DNA from: Teichococcus deserti
Lineage (GTDB): Bacteria > Pseudomonadota > Alphaproteobacteria > Acetobacterales > Acetobacteraceae
Reading direction: 5' to 3'
Length of the DNA stretch: 36,543 bases
Assembly: GCF_001982615.1 (NCBI RefSeq)
Contig: NZ_MLCO01000102.1
Span: 1-36,543 of the forward strand
Of the stretch, positions 16,755 through 26,399 are shown piece by piece. The position numbers and the translations under genes were made by a program. Under the pieces are notes generated by a model, which was given only the letters and a program-made list of their open reading frames with translations, was not told the DNA's origin and did not search any database. Position 1 is the stretch's first letter. Each line of letters opens with the position of its first letter.

Positions 16755-16770
16755 CGTTTCACGTGAAACG
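16755..16770. promoter_or_regulatory. parS site upstream of mnmE and ogt
   Basis: CGTTTCACGTGAAACG is identical to the site at 13399-13414. It lies in the 168-bp divergent spacer and is the only intact parS here outside coding sequence. Confidence 0.93.
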
Positions 16771-16836
16771 AGACCATCCGACCCGCTCACGTCCTTCGCC
16801 CTTGACGCTGCCGGCTGAGCGTGTCGAATCGCGCCG

Positions 16837-17307
16837 ATGCCACAGCTCTCCTTCCTCACCCCCTTAGGTTCGCTCACCCTCTCCGAGGAGGATGGGGCGA
16901 TCGTCGCGCTGGACTGGGGTCGCGGCCGGGACCAGGAGGAAACCCCCCTGCTGGTCATGGCGCGCGAGCAGGTCCAGGACTATTTCGACGGCCAGCGGCC
17001 CGGCTTCGATCTGCCGCTGGCGCCCCATGGCACGCCCTATCAGAAGCGGGTCTGGACGGCGCTGCAGGCGATCCCGCCCGGCGAGACGCGCAGCTATGCC
17101 GAGCTGGCTGCCAGCATCGGCTCGGTGGCGCGGGCCGTCGGCCAGGCCAATGGCTGCAACCCCATTCCCATCATCATCCCCTGCCACCGGGTGGTCGGCG
17201 CCGGCGGCACGCTGGGCGGCTATTCGGGTGGCGAAGGTGCCGCCACCAAGCGGTATCTTCTGGATCTCGAACGGCGCAGCCTGCGTCACGAAGGAGCGCT
17301 CCTATGA
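16837..17307 (+). CDS. ogt: Methylated-DNA-protein-cysteine methyltransferase
   Basis: This 156-residue suicide enzyme removes alkyl groups from O6-alkylguanine in DNA. The active-site motif PCHRV has its acceptor Cys at residue 116, preceded by NPIPIIIPCHRVV and followed by GGTLGGYSGG. The DNA-binding helix is TRSYAELAASIGSVARAVGQANGCN near residues 86-110, with the arginine finger in ARAVG. It is the short form (no Ada-like N-terminal regulatory domain). Its stop overlaps the next gene's start as ATGA (17304-17307), so the two are co-translated. Confidence 0.95.
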   Translation: MPQLSFLTPLGSLTLSEEDGAIVALDWGRGRDQEETPLLVMAREQVQDYFDGQRPGFDLPLAPHGTPYQKRVWTALQAIPPGETRSYAELAASIGSVARAVGQANGCNPIPIIIPCHRVVGAGGTLGGYSGGEGAATKRYLLDLERRSLRHEGALL

Positions 17308-18284
17308 ACAACCATGCCATCCGCATTCACGAACATGGCGGCCCGGAGAAGATGGTGTGGGAGGAGGTGCCGGTTCCCGCGCCGAAGCCCGACGAGGTGC
17401 TGGTGCGGCATGGCGCCGTCGGGCTGAACTATATCGACGTCTATTTCCGCACCGGGCTGTACAAGCTGCCCTCCCTGCCGGCGACGCTGGGGATGGAGGC
17501 GGCCGGCACGGTCGAGGCGGTGGGCAGCGAGGTCACCAGCCTCGCGGTGGGCGACCGGGTGGCCTATGCCATGGCGCCGATCGGCGCCTATTGCCAGGCG
17601 CGCACCATCAAGGCCGACCGGCTGGTGAAGGTGCCGGAGGGGATTTCCGACACCACCGCGGCCGGCATGATGCTGCAGGGGATGACAGCGCAGTATCTGC
17701 TGCGGCGGACCTATCCGGTGAAGCCGGGCGAGACGATCCTGGTGCATGCGGCCGCCGGCGGCGTCGGCCTGATCATGTGCCAGTGGGCGAAGCAGCTGGG
17801 CTGCACGGTGATCGGCACCGTCTCCACGCCCGAGAAAGCCGCGCTGGCGCGCGCCCATGGCGCCGAGCACGTGCTGATCGCCGGCAAGGACGACCTGGCG
17901 GCCCGGGTGAAGGAGATCACCAACGGCGCCATGCTGCCGGTGGTCTATGACAGCGTCGGCAAGGACACTTTCATGGCCTCGCTGGACTGCCTGGCACCGC
18001 TCGGGATGATGGTGTCCTACGGCAATGCCTCGGGCCCGGTGCCGCCGCTGGATATCGGCGTGCTGGCGGCCAAGGGGTCGCTGTTCCTGACCCGGCCGAC
18101 GCTGGCGACCTATACCGCCAAGCATGCCGACCTGGTGGCGACGGCGACGGATCTTTTCTCGGTGGTGCTGTCGGGCGCGGTGAAGATCGAGGTCAACCAG
18201 ACCTATGCCTTGAAGGACGCTGCCGAGGCGCATCGCGCGCTGGAAGGCCGCAAGACCACGGGCAGCACCGTCTTCCTGCCCTAA
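17304..18284 (+). CDS. qor: Zinc-independent quinone oxidoreductase (MDR superfamily)
   Basis: The 326-residue product belongs to the NADPH:quinone reductase branch of medium-chain dehydrogenases. The GroES-like N-terminal part includes GLNYIDVYFRTGLY (conserved near residue 45) and GMEAAGTVEAVGSEV. The Rossmann part has the nucleotide motif AAAGGVGLIMCQWAK near residue 150. The catalytic-zinc residues of alcohol dehydrogenases are absent, as expected for this branch. It probably reduces quinones or reactive carbonyls in the cytoplasm. Coupling to ogt suggests, but does not prove, a shared role in damage protection. Confidence 0.9.
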   Translation: MNNHAIRIHEHGGPEKMVWEEVPVPAPKPDEVLVRHGAVGLNYIDVYFRTGLYKLPSLPATLGMEAAGTVEAVGSEVTSLAVGDRVAYAMAPIGAYCQARTIKADRLVKVPEGISDTTAAGMMLQGMTAQYLLRRTYPVKPGETILVHAAAGGVGLIMCQWAKQLGCTVIGTVSTPEKAALARAHGAEHVLIAGKDDLAARVKEITNGAMLPVVYDSVGKDTFMASLDCLAPLGMMVSYGNASGPVPPLDIGVLAAKGSLFLTRPTLATYTAKHADLVATATDLFSVVLSGAVKIEVNQTYALKDAAEAHRALEGRKTTGSTVFLP

Positions 18285-18290
18285 TGCCAT

Positions 18291-18310
18291 GGGGGCCTTT
18301 CGAGGCCCCC
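18291..18310. terminator. Hairpin between convergent genes
   Basis: GGGGGCCT-TTCG-AGGCCCCC is a perfect 8-bp stem starting 6 bases after the quinone reductase stop and ending just before the convergent gene's stop at 18321. There is no strong T tract. The UUCG-type loop gives a very stable hairpin on the plus strand. Confidence 0.6.
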
Positions 18311-18320
18311 TCCCCTGCCT

Positions 18321-18968
18321 TCAGCGGAAGTCGAGGGCGTGGCGCAGGAAGGCGGCCAGCAGCGCGGCGCGGTCGAGCTTCGGCCGGGCGCGCAGCAGCC
18401 ACAGCGTCTCCACCTGCGCCACGGGCTCCAGGAAGCCGAGCATGGCGCCGTAATGGCGCAGCCGGGCTTCCACCATGTCGTGCACCAGCACGGCGGGCGG
18501 GTCGTCCCCGGCCTGCAGCAGCGCCGACAGCGCCGCCGCCACCCGGAAGCGGCCATCGACGAAGACCAGCTGCGGCAGTGCGCCGCGGCGCGACCATTCC
18601 TCCCAGAAGGTGGCGACATAATCCGGCCAGCGCGCCATGGCCTGGCTGTCGCGTGGGCGGCCCCAGGCGACGACGGGGCCGATGTCGCCATGCCGCAGCG
18701 TGAGCCGGCCGGCGGTGATGGCGGCGGCGATCTCCGGCTGGTCAGAGGCGGCCTGCAGCCAGTCGGCATCCGATTCCACCGAGACCAGCATGGGGATGGG
18801 GCGCCGCACCGCCTCCAGCGTCGAGCCGCCGAGGCCGAACTCGCCGTAGCGGGAGAAGCCCCCGTCATCGAGCAGGCGGCGGAAGAACAGCAGCTCGGCC
18901 GGCGACATGCGCGGCAGGCCGATCTGTGCCGGCGGCTTCACAGAGGGCTTGGTCGCGGTGTCCGGCAT
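18321..18968 (-). CDS. Methyltransferase-like protein of unknown function
   Basis: I do not recognise a named family. The 215-residue product starts with MPDTATKPSV, and the fold looks like a class I SAM-dependent methyltransferase: EFGLGGST at residues 43-50 in the motif I position, VSVESD at 62-67 with the ribose-binding acid, RLTLRHGDIG, and a later LVFVDGRFRVAAAL strand-helix. The glycine loop is not the canonical GxGxG. No partner gene is obvious; it is flanked by the convergent quinone reductase and a GNAT gene. A role in glycan or small-molecule methylation is possible but unproven. Confidence 0.65.
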   Translation of the reverse strand: MPDTATKPSVKPPAQIGLPRMSPAELLFFRRLLDDGGFSRYGEFGLGGSTLEAVRRPIPMLVSVESDADWLQAASDQPEIAAAITAGRLTLRHGDIGPVVAWGRPRDSQAMARWPDYVATFWEEWSRRGALPQLVFVDGRFRVAAALSALLQAGDDPPAVLVHDMVEARLRHYGAMLGFLEPVAQVETLWLLRARPKLDRAALLAAFLRHALDFR

Positions 18969-19051
18969 GGGCGGCGGCGGCTCCGGCGTTGTGGCGCCGC
19001 GCAGCCTAGGCGGAGGGCGACGAAGCCTGCCACCCCGCCCGCCCTCACAAG

Positions 19052-19810
19052 TCAGCGCAGCAGGAAGTAGCGGTAGTTGTAGATGCCGGCGAAGCCCAGC
19101 CGGGCGTAGAGCGCCTGGGCCGGAGTGTTGCTGGCCGAGACCTGCAGCCAGCCGGTGCGGGCGCCCTGGTCCTGGCCCCAGGCGGCGCCGGCGGCCAGCA
19201 GGCGCTGGCCCAGGCCGCGGCGGCGGAAGTCGGGGGCGGTCGCGATGTCGAAGAAGCCCAGCAGCTGGCCGTCGGCGGCGACCTGGCCGGCGGCGACGGC
19301 CTTCCCCTCCAGGCGCAGCAGCAGCCAGGCGGCGGGGAGCAGCATCATGCCGGGGGCCTGCATCTTCTCGGCGCGGCGCTTCTCGGTCTGGTAGTCGGCG
19401 GTGGCCAGGACCGCGAGCCATTCCTCGGTCGGCGCGGGCAGGAATTCCACCGCAGCGTCGGGGGCGGCGAAGCCGGCGAGCGGGCCCGCCATGACGACAG
19501 ATTCGTCGTGCTCGGCGTAGCCGCGTTCGAGCAGGGCTTCCTGCAGGCCCGGCGGGTCGAGCGGGGTGGAGCGGAAGCGCGGGGTCAGGCCCAGCTTGTC
19601 ATAGGCGCCGGCGATGCGGTCGACACGCTGGGTCAGCGCTGCATCGGGCGCCGGGTCGAGCGAGGAGACGGCATTGGCGCGCCCGGTGCCGCCCAGGAAG
19701 GCGCGCATCAGGAAGGGCCCGTCAAAGGCGGTGCGCAGCGCCGGCACGGCGTTGTGCGATGCGCGTTCGAGCTCGGCCACCGACACGCCCTGCCAGGATT
19801 TGCCCTGCAT
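19052..19810 (-). CDS. GNAT-family N-acetyltransferase
   Basis: The 252-residue protein has a divergent N-terminal half and a C-terminal GNAT domain. AAGQVAADGQLLGFFDI is followed by the acetyl-CoA-binding loop APDFRRRGLGQRLLAAGAAW near residues 190-210, then QVSASNTPAQALYARLGFAGIYNYRYF at the end. The two-part shape resembles tandem GNAT proteins whose first domain has degenerated. The substrate is unknown. It lies downstream of rho in the same direction, separated by about 400 bp of structured repeat, so it is probably a separate transcript. Confidence 0.8.
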   Translation of the reverse strand: MQGKSWQGVSVAELERASHNAVPALRTAFDGPFLMRAFLGGTGRANAVSSLDPAPDAALTQRVDRIAGAYDKLGLTPRFRSTPLDPPGLQEALLERGYAEHDESVVMAGPLAGFAAPDAAVEFLPAPTEEWLAVLATADYQTEKRRAEKMQAPGMMLLPAAWLLLRLEGKAVAAGQVAADGQLLGFFDIATAPDFRRRGLGQRLLAAGAAWGQDQGARTGWLQVSASNTPAQALYARLGFAGIYNYRYFLLR

Positions 19811-19981
19811 CCGTCTGCCTCTTCGCCATCATGGAGTGGCTGCAGCCTAGCGCGCCGATCGCCGCTGACCAGCCGCCGAGCCCCGCCGATCGCAGGGGGC
19901 TGGACAGCGCGCACGGGTGAGGAAGCTGGGCTGCGCCGAAGGCGGAGCACAGACGCGACGAAGAAAGCAAAGGAGAAACAT

Positions 19982-20074
19982 GCAGCCGACCCCTGGTCGG
20001 CTGAGGCCGCGAACGCGGCCCGCGCCTTATGGCGCGAAAGCCAAGCCGGCGGATGCCGGCGCCGGCGTCTGAGG
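19982..20074. repeat. Structured direct repeat, unit 1
   Basis: This 93-bp unit contains four consecutive hairpins: CAGCCGACC/GGTCGGCTG (19983-20003), GGCCGCG/CGCGGCC (20005-20020), CGCGCC/GGCGCG (20021-20036) and GCCGGC/GCCGGC (20045-20060, loop GGAT). It ends in CTGAGG. Unit 2 repeats the same order at 105-base spacing. Confidence 0.85.
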
Positions 20075-20086
20075 CCGAAAACAAAA

Positions 20087-20180
20087 GCAGCCGACCTCTT
20101 GGTCGGCTGAGGCCGCGAACGCGGCCCGCGCCCTATGGCGCGGTAGCCAAGCGCGCGGATGCGCGCGCCGGCGCCTGAGG
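20087..20180. repeat. Structured direct repeat, unit 2
   Basis: This 94-bp unit has the same four hairpins as unit 1: 20088-20109, 20111-20126, 20127-20142 and 20151-20166. Loops differ (TCTT for CCT, CTAT for TTAT). The fourth stem changed from GCCGGC to GCGCGC on both arms, so pairing is kept. It ends in CTGAGG. Confidence 0.85.
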
Positions 20181-20206
20181 GGCCTGGGCGCTTTCGCGCC
20201 CAGGCC
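20181..20206 (-). terminator. Hairpin directly after rho
   Basis: Read on the rho strand, GGCCTGGGCGC-GAAA-GCGCCCAGGCC is a perfect 11-bp stem with a GNRA loop, 8 bases after the rho stop. It lacks a T tract, so it is more likely an RNA 3'-end barrier than a classic intrinsic terminator. Confidence 0.6.
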
Positions 20207-20213
20207 AAACCAA

Positions 20214-21488
<1,275 letters not shown>

Positions 21489-21802
21489 GGGTCGGACGCG
21501 TTCCGTGCCGGCGGGAGCAGCGGGACATTTTGCGAGAAGCCGGCGGCTTGGCCTGCCTGCATGCCGGAACCGCGCAGGCTGCGCAGCCGACCTGTCCCGA
21601 ATAAGGAGGGATTGTGTCTCGGCACCAGAATGGATCGGCCCAAAGGATTGGGCGTGACCGGTCTCATGCCATCGACGGGAAGCGTTGCGAGGCTAGGGGC
21701 CGCGACGCGCTTCCGTCAATGGGGCAAATGGGGGTTTCACACTCTGTTTCAAGCATTTCCGCCCGGATCCTGCGGCGATCCGGCCGCCAGGACGGAAAAG
21801 GG
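21489..21802 (-). promoter_or_regulatory. 314-bp rho upstream region, probable leader and promoter
   Basis: No coding sequence is visible. On the reverse strand a -35-like TTGACG (plus 21714-21719) and a weak -10-like TAGCCT (plus 21690-21695) are separated by 18 bases, which would give a leader of about 190 bases. The segment 21674-21718 also holds an imperfect inverted repeat (GACGGGAAGCG and CGCTTCCGTC). Promoter assignment is tentative. Confidence 0.35.
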
Positions 21803-22249
21803 TCAGAAAGGCTTTACGATCACCATGATGACGATGACCAGCATCAGCAGGGTCGGCACCTCGTTCATGAAGCGCCAGTAGCGCTCGCTGTGCCGCCGCT
21901 GGTCCGCCAGCAGCGCCTTGCGGGCGGCGGCCAGGTGCATGTGGAAGCCGCTCATGGCGATGACGCCGGCCAGCTTCAGGTGCCACCAGCCGGCCGACCA
22001 GTCGATGACCCCCGGGATCGACACCAGGGTCAGGCCGAGGATCCAGGTGGCGATCATCGCCGGGTTCATGATGCCGCGCAGCAGCCGGCGCTCCATCACC
22101 TTGAACAGCTCGCTGCGCTCGGAGCCGACCGGGGAAGGCGTGTGGTAGACATAGAGCCGCGGCAGGTAGAACAGCCCGGCCATCCAGGCGATCACCGCCG
22201 CCAGGTGCAACGCCTTGATCCAGGGATACCAGCCGGAAAGCGCCTCCAT
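21803..22249 (-). CDS. hemJ: HemJ-type protoporphyrinogen IX oxidase
   Basis: The 148-residue integral membrane protein belongs to the HemJ (UPF0093) family, which oxidises protoporphyrinogen IX in many bacteria that lack HemG/HemY. The opening WYPWIKALHLAAVIAWMAGLFYLPRL carries the conserved histidine (residue 15) in the first membrane helix. RRLLRGIMNPAM, a WILGLTL helix, and WWHLKLAGVIAMSGFHMHL follow, and the last helix is LLMLVIVIMVIV. Four membrane segments are visible. ATG 22249 shares one base with the stop of the upstream HAD gene, so they are co-translated. hemJ next to rho is a frequent alphaproteobacterial arrangement. Confidence 0.93.
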   Translation of the reverse strand: MEALSGWYPWIKALHLAAVIAWMAGLFYLPRLYVYHTPSPVGSERSELFKVMERRLLRGIMNPAMIATWILGLTLVSIPGVIDWSAGWWHLKLAGVIAMSGFHMHLAAARKALLADQRRHSERYWRFMNEVPTLLMLVIVIMVIVKPF

Positions 22250-22911
22250 CACGCCACCCCCAGCAGGCCAGGCAGCTCGTCCATGTGGCGGAAGGGCTCG
22301 GCGCCCTGGGCGCGCAGCAGGGCCTCGGGCAGCTCCCAGACCAGGGCCAGCACCCGGCAGCCGGCGGCGATGCCGGCGCGGATGCCGGGCAGGCTGTCCT
22401 CGACCACCACGCAATCCGCCGGTGCCGCGCCGCAGGAGGCCGCCGCGGCGGCGTAGATGTCGGGATAGGGCTTCGGCCGGTCGACATCCTCGAAGGAGAA
22501 GACGCGACCCTGGAACAGCTCGGCGACGCCGAGCCGCGCCAGCTTCGCCGACAGCTCGGCGCGGGAGGAGTTGGAGGCGCAGGCCAGCGGGATGCCGGAG
22601 GCGGCCAGCCTGCGCAGGGCCTGCATCGCCCCGGGCACCGGCACCACCTCCTCGGCCATGCGGCGGGTCAGCGCGCGGCCGATCTGCGCCGGCCAGTCAT
22701 CCGGCACCCGGCCGAAGCGCTGCTCGATCACCGCCACCATGTCGGGCACGGCGCGGCCGAGGAAGACGTCCTGGCAGAGCTCCGGCGTCACCGGGAAGCC
22801 GCGGCCGGCCAGGTCGTCGGCCACCACCTGGGCGGCCAGCGCCTCGCTGTCGGCCAGCACCCCGTCGCAGTCGAAGAGGATGGCGCGGGGTCGGGTCACG
22901 GGCATCGGCAC
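22249..22911 (-). CDS. HAD-superfamily phosphatase (phosphoglycolate/phosphosugar type)
   Basis: This 220-residue HAD subfamily IA hydrolase has motif I FDCDGVLADSE near residues 13-23, motif II ACASNSSR, the motif III lysine in KPYPDIYAAAA and motif IV VVEDSLPGIRAGIAAG. The helical cap after motif I fits phosphosugar phosphatases or beta-phosphoglucomutases; the substrate cannot be assigned. The start is ATG 22911; a second in-frame ATG lies 6 bases later. It is co-translated with hemJ and divergent from grpE. Confidence 0.88.
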   Translation of the reverse strand: MPMPVTRPRAILFDCDGVLADSEALAAQVVADDLAGRGFPVTPELCQDVFLGRAVPDMVAVIEQRFGRVPDDWPAQIGRALTRRMAEEVVPVPGAMQALRRLAASGIPLACASNSSRAELSAKLARLGVAELFQGRVFSFEDVDRPKPYPDIYAAAAASCGAAPADCVVVEDSLPGIRAGIAAGCRVLALVWELPEALLRAQGAEPFRHMDELPGLLGVA

Positions 22912-23006
22912 GGCCTTCTGCAGGGGGGAGCGCGCGCCCCGAATGCCACGGCCGGGCCGGAAAAGCAGCCCCGCCCCCGGCGGATCGGCTGACGCGCGTC
23001 TCCTTC

Positions 23007-23034
23007 CTTGTCCTGGGCCGTCTCTTTGCCTAGG
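23007..23034 (+). promoter_or_regulatory. Possible heat-shock (RpoH) promoter of grpE
   Basis: CTTG (23007-23010) and CCTAGG (23029-23034) are separated by 18 bases, resembling the alphaproteobacterial RpoH pattern CTTG-N17/18-CYTAT. Transcription would start near 23041, upstream of the chosen grpE start. The -10 match is partial. Confidence 0.35.
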
Positions 23035-23114
23035 TGATGGGGCTGAATGGCCGCGGCCTGCCCATCCGGGGGGCGCGCCGGCCGATGACGATTGGATCTG
23101 AAAAGAAGCCGGTG

Positions 23115-23672
23115 ATGAACGATCAGAGCAAGCCCAGCGAAACCGAGGCCCAGCAGGGCCAGCCGGAGGCCCCGGTCGACGCCCAGGCGCGCATCGCCGA
23201 GCTGGAGGCGGAAATCGCCCAGCTCAAGGACCGCTGGCTGCGCTCGGAAGCCGAGATGCAGAACCTGCGCAACCGCACCAAGCGCGACGTCGACGACGCC
23301 CGCAACTACGCGGTGCAGAAATTCGCCCGCGACGTGGTCGAGGCGGCCGACAACCTGCGCCGCGGCCTCGACGCCCTGCCCGCCGCGCAGGAGGGCGAGG
23401 CCGAGCTGCTGGGCAAGCTGCGCGGCGGCTTCGAGGGCGTCGAGCGCGCCTTCATCGGCATCCTGGAGCGCAACGGCGTGACCCGGCAGGAAGCCGCCGG
23501 CAAGCCCTTCGACCCCGAGCTGCACCAGGCCATGGCGCAGCAGCCGCCGCCGGAGGGCGTCGCCGCCGGCACGGTGCTGCAGGCCTGGACCCCGGCCTGG
23601 CTTCTGAACGGCCGCCTGCTGAAGCCCGCCATGGTGGTCGTGGCCGGCGAAGGCGTCTCCGAGACGGCCTGA
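23115..23672 (+). CDS. grpE: GrpE, nucleotide-exchange factor of DnaK
   Basis: The 185-residue GrpE protein dimerises through a long N-terminal coiled coil (IAELEAEIAQLKDRWLRSEAEMQNLRNR) and releases ADP from DnaK. NYAVQKFARDVVEAADNLRRGL and the C-terminal beta domain (FDPELHQAMAQQPPP, TVLQAWTPAWLLNGRLLKPAMVVVA) match the family. The frame is open upstream to 23034. I chose ATG 23115 because MNDQSKPSETEA is a typical GrpE opening, AAGAAG lies 6 bases before it, and the possible heat-shock promoter overlaps the longer start. ATG 23085 is the alternative. A GNAT gene separates it from dnaK. Confidence 0.93.
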   Translation: MNDQSKPSETEAQQGQPEAPVDAQARIAELEAEIAQLKDRWLRSEAEMQNLRNRTKRDVDDARNYAVQKFARDVVEAADNLRRGLDALPAAQEGEAELLGKLRGGFEGVERAFIGILERNGVTRQEAAGKPFDPELHQAMAQQPPPEGVAAGTVLQAWTPAWLLNGRLLKPAMVVVAGEGVSETA

Positions 23673-23679
23673 CCTGGCG

Positions 23680-24252
23680 GTGACCGGCCTCATCCTCCGC
23701 GCCGTGGCGCCGGCCGACCAGCCGGCGCTGCTGGCGCTGAACAACCGGCATGACGGCCCGGTCAACGCGCTGGCGGCCGCTGGCTTCGCCACGCTCTGCG
23801 CCGACGCCTTCCTGGCGGTCGGCGCCTGGGGCGAGGCGGGCGAGCTGCTCGGGCTGATGGTGGCGCTGGGTCCGGAGGGGCCGCTGCACGGCCCCAACCA
23901 TGGCTGGATCCGCGCCCACCACCCCGAGGCCGTCTATGTCGACCGAATCGTGGTCGAGCCGGCGGCGCAGGGCATGGGCATCGGCCGCAGGCTCTACGCC
24001 GCGCTGGCCGCGGTGGCGCTGCAGGAGGGGCTGCACCGGCTGGGCTGCGAGGTCAATCTCGACCCGCCCAATCCGGAAAGCCTGGCCTTCCACGCGCGGC
24101 TCGGCTTCGCCCCTGCCGGCGAGGCGCGCGACCCGCGCAACGGGAAGCTGGTGCGCTACCTGCTGGCCGAGGCCGCGCCCTTGGCGGCGGCCGGACCTGC
24201 ACATTTCTTGCGCAGCGCGGCGAACCACCCTTGTCCGGCGGCGCCGCGCTGA
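23680..24252 (+). CDS. GNAT-family N-acetyltransferase between grpE and dnaK
   Basis: The 190-residue product shows a GNAT fold, with VDRIVVEPAAQGMGIGRRLYAALAA (acetyl-CoA loop) near residues 87-110 and PESLAFHARLGFAPAGEAR near 128-146. The start is GTG 23680, 7 bases after the grpE stop. The last ~25 residues (after LLAEAAPLAAAG) look non-conserved and overlap the presumed dnaK promoter. The substrate is unknown. Its place inside the chaperone cluster means it is probably co-transcribed with grpE under heat shock. Confidence 0.8.
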   Translation: MTGLILRAVAPADQPALLALNNRHDGPVNALAAAGFATLCADAFLAVGAWGEAGELLGLMVALGPEGPLHGPNHGWIRAHHPEAVYVDRIVVEPAAQGMGIGRRLYAALAAVALQEGLHRLGCEVNLDPPNPESLAFHARLGFAPAGEARDPRNGKLVRYLLAEAAPLAAAGPAHFLRSAANHPCPAAPR

Positions 24253-24258
24253 ATACAT
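24230..24258 (+). promoter_or_regulatory. Possible heat-shock (RpoH) promoter of dnaK
   Basis: CTTG (24230-24233) and AATACAT (24252-24258) are 18 bases apart, in the right place for dnaK (start 24385). It overlaps the end of the GNAT gene. The -35 match is good and the -10 match is partial. I see no CIRCE element. Confidence 0.4.
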
Positions 24259-24384
24259 CGCTGACACCGCCGCCCGGGCGCCTCTCTTGCCCGGGCCGGC
24301 AACCCCCAGATCACGCCTGATGAGCACGGGGATGAGCGTGGCGCCATGAACGGGCCACCCCCATCCGCCAGGAGGAGAACTCGG

Positions 24385-26310
<1,926 letters not shown>

Positions 26311-26336
26311 TCCGGCTCGGACTGCGCTGACCCGCT

Positions 26337-26364
26337 GCGTCCGGCCCTTCGCGGGGCCGGACGC
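26337..26364 (+). terminator. Strong hairpin between dnaK and dnaJ
   Basis: GCGTCCGGCCC-TTCGCG-GGGCCGGACGC is a perfect 11-bp stem in the 89-base spacer, followed by TTCGTCGTT. It probably lowers dnaJ expression relative to dnaK by partial termination or RNA processing. Confidence 0.6.
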
Positions 26365-26399
26365 TTCGTCGTTCCGGAACTTGGGGGACAGGCCACGCC

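Larger units (their letters stand above)
19811..20213. other. 403-bp gene-free spacer downstream of rho, filled with structured repeats
   Basis: No conserved coding sequence is visible here. From the rho side it holds a strong hairpin (20181-20206) and two copies of a four-hairpin unit (19982-20074 and 20087-20180). The remaining 170 bp up to the GNAT start are purine-rich near 19955-19980. A 30-codon frame (19980-20072) with AAAGGAG upstream lies on the plus strand over the first unit; I regard it as doubtful. Confidence 0.7.

Noticed and set aside
11167-16836. Replication origin (oriC) in the parAB/mnmE region
   Set aside because: The parS sites show that the origin is near, but I saw no TTATCCACA-type DnaA boxes or AT-rich unwinding region in this window.
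19982-20180. CRISPR-like array
   Set aside because: There are only two units, 93-94 bp long and almost contiguous, with internal hairpins and no spacers or cas genes.
23034-23114. Longer N-terminus of GrpE starting at GTG 23034
   Set aside because: The extra 27 residues do not resemble GrpE and the region overlaps the possible promoter; ATG 23115 fits the family better.
24230-24384. CIRCE/HrcA operator upstream of dnaK
   Set aside because: No TTAGCACTC-N9-GAGTGCTAA repeat is present and hrcA is not next to grpE; the RpoH-like pattern fits better.
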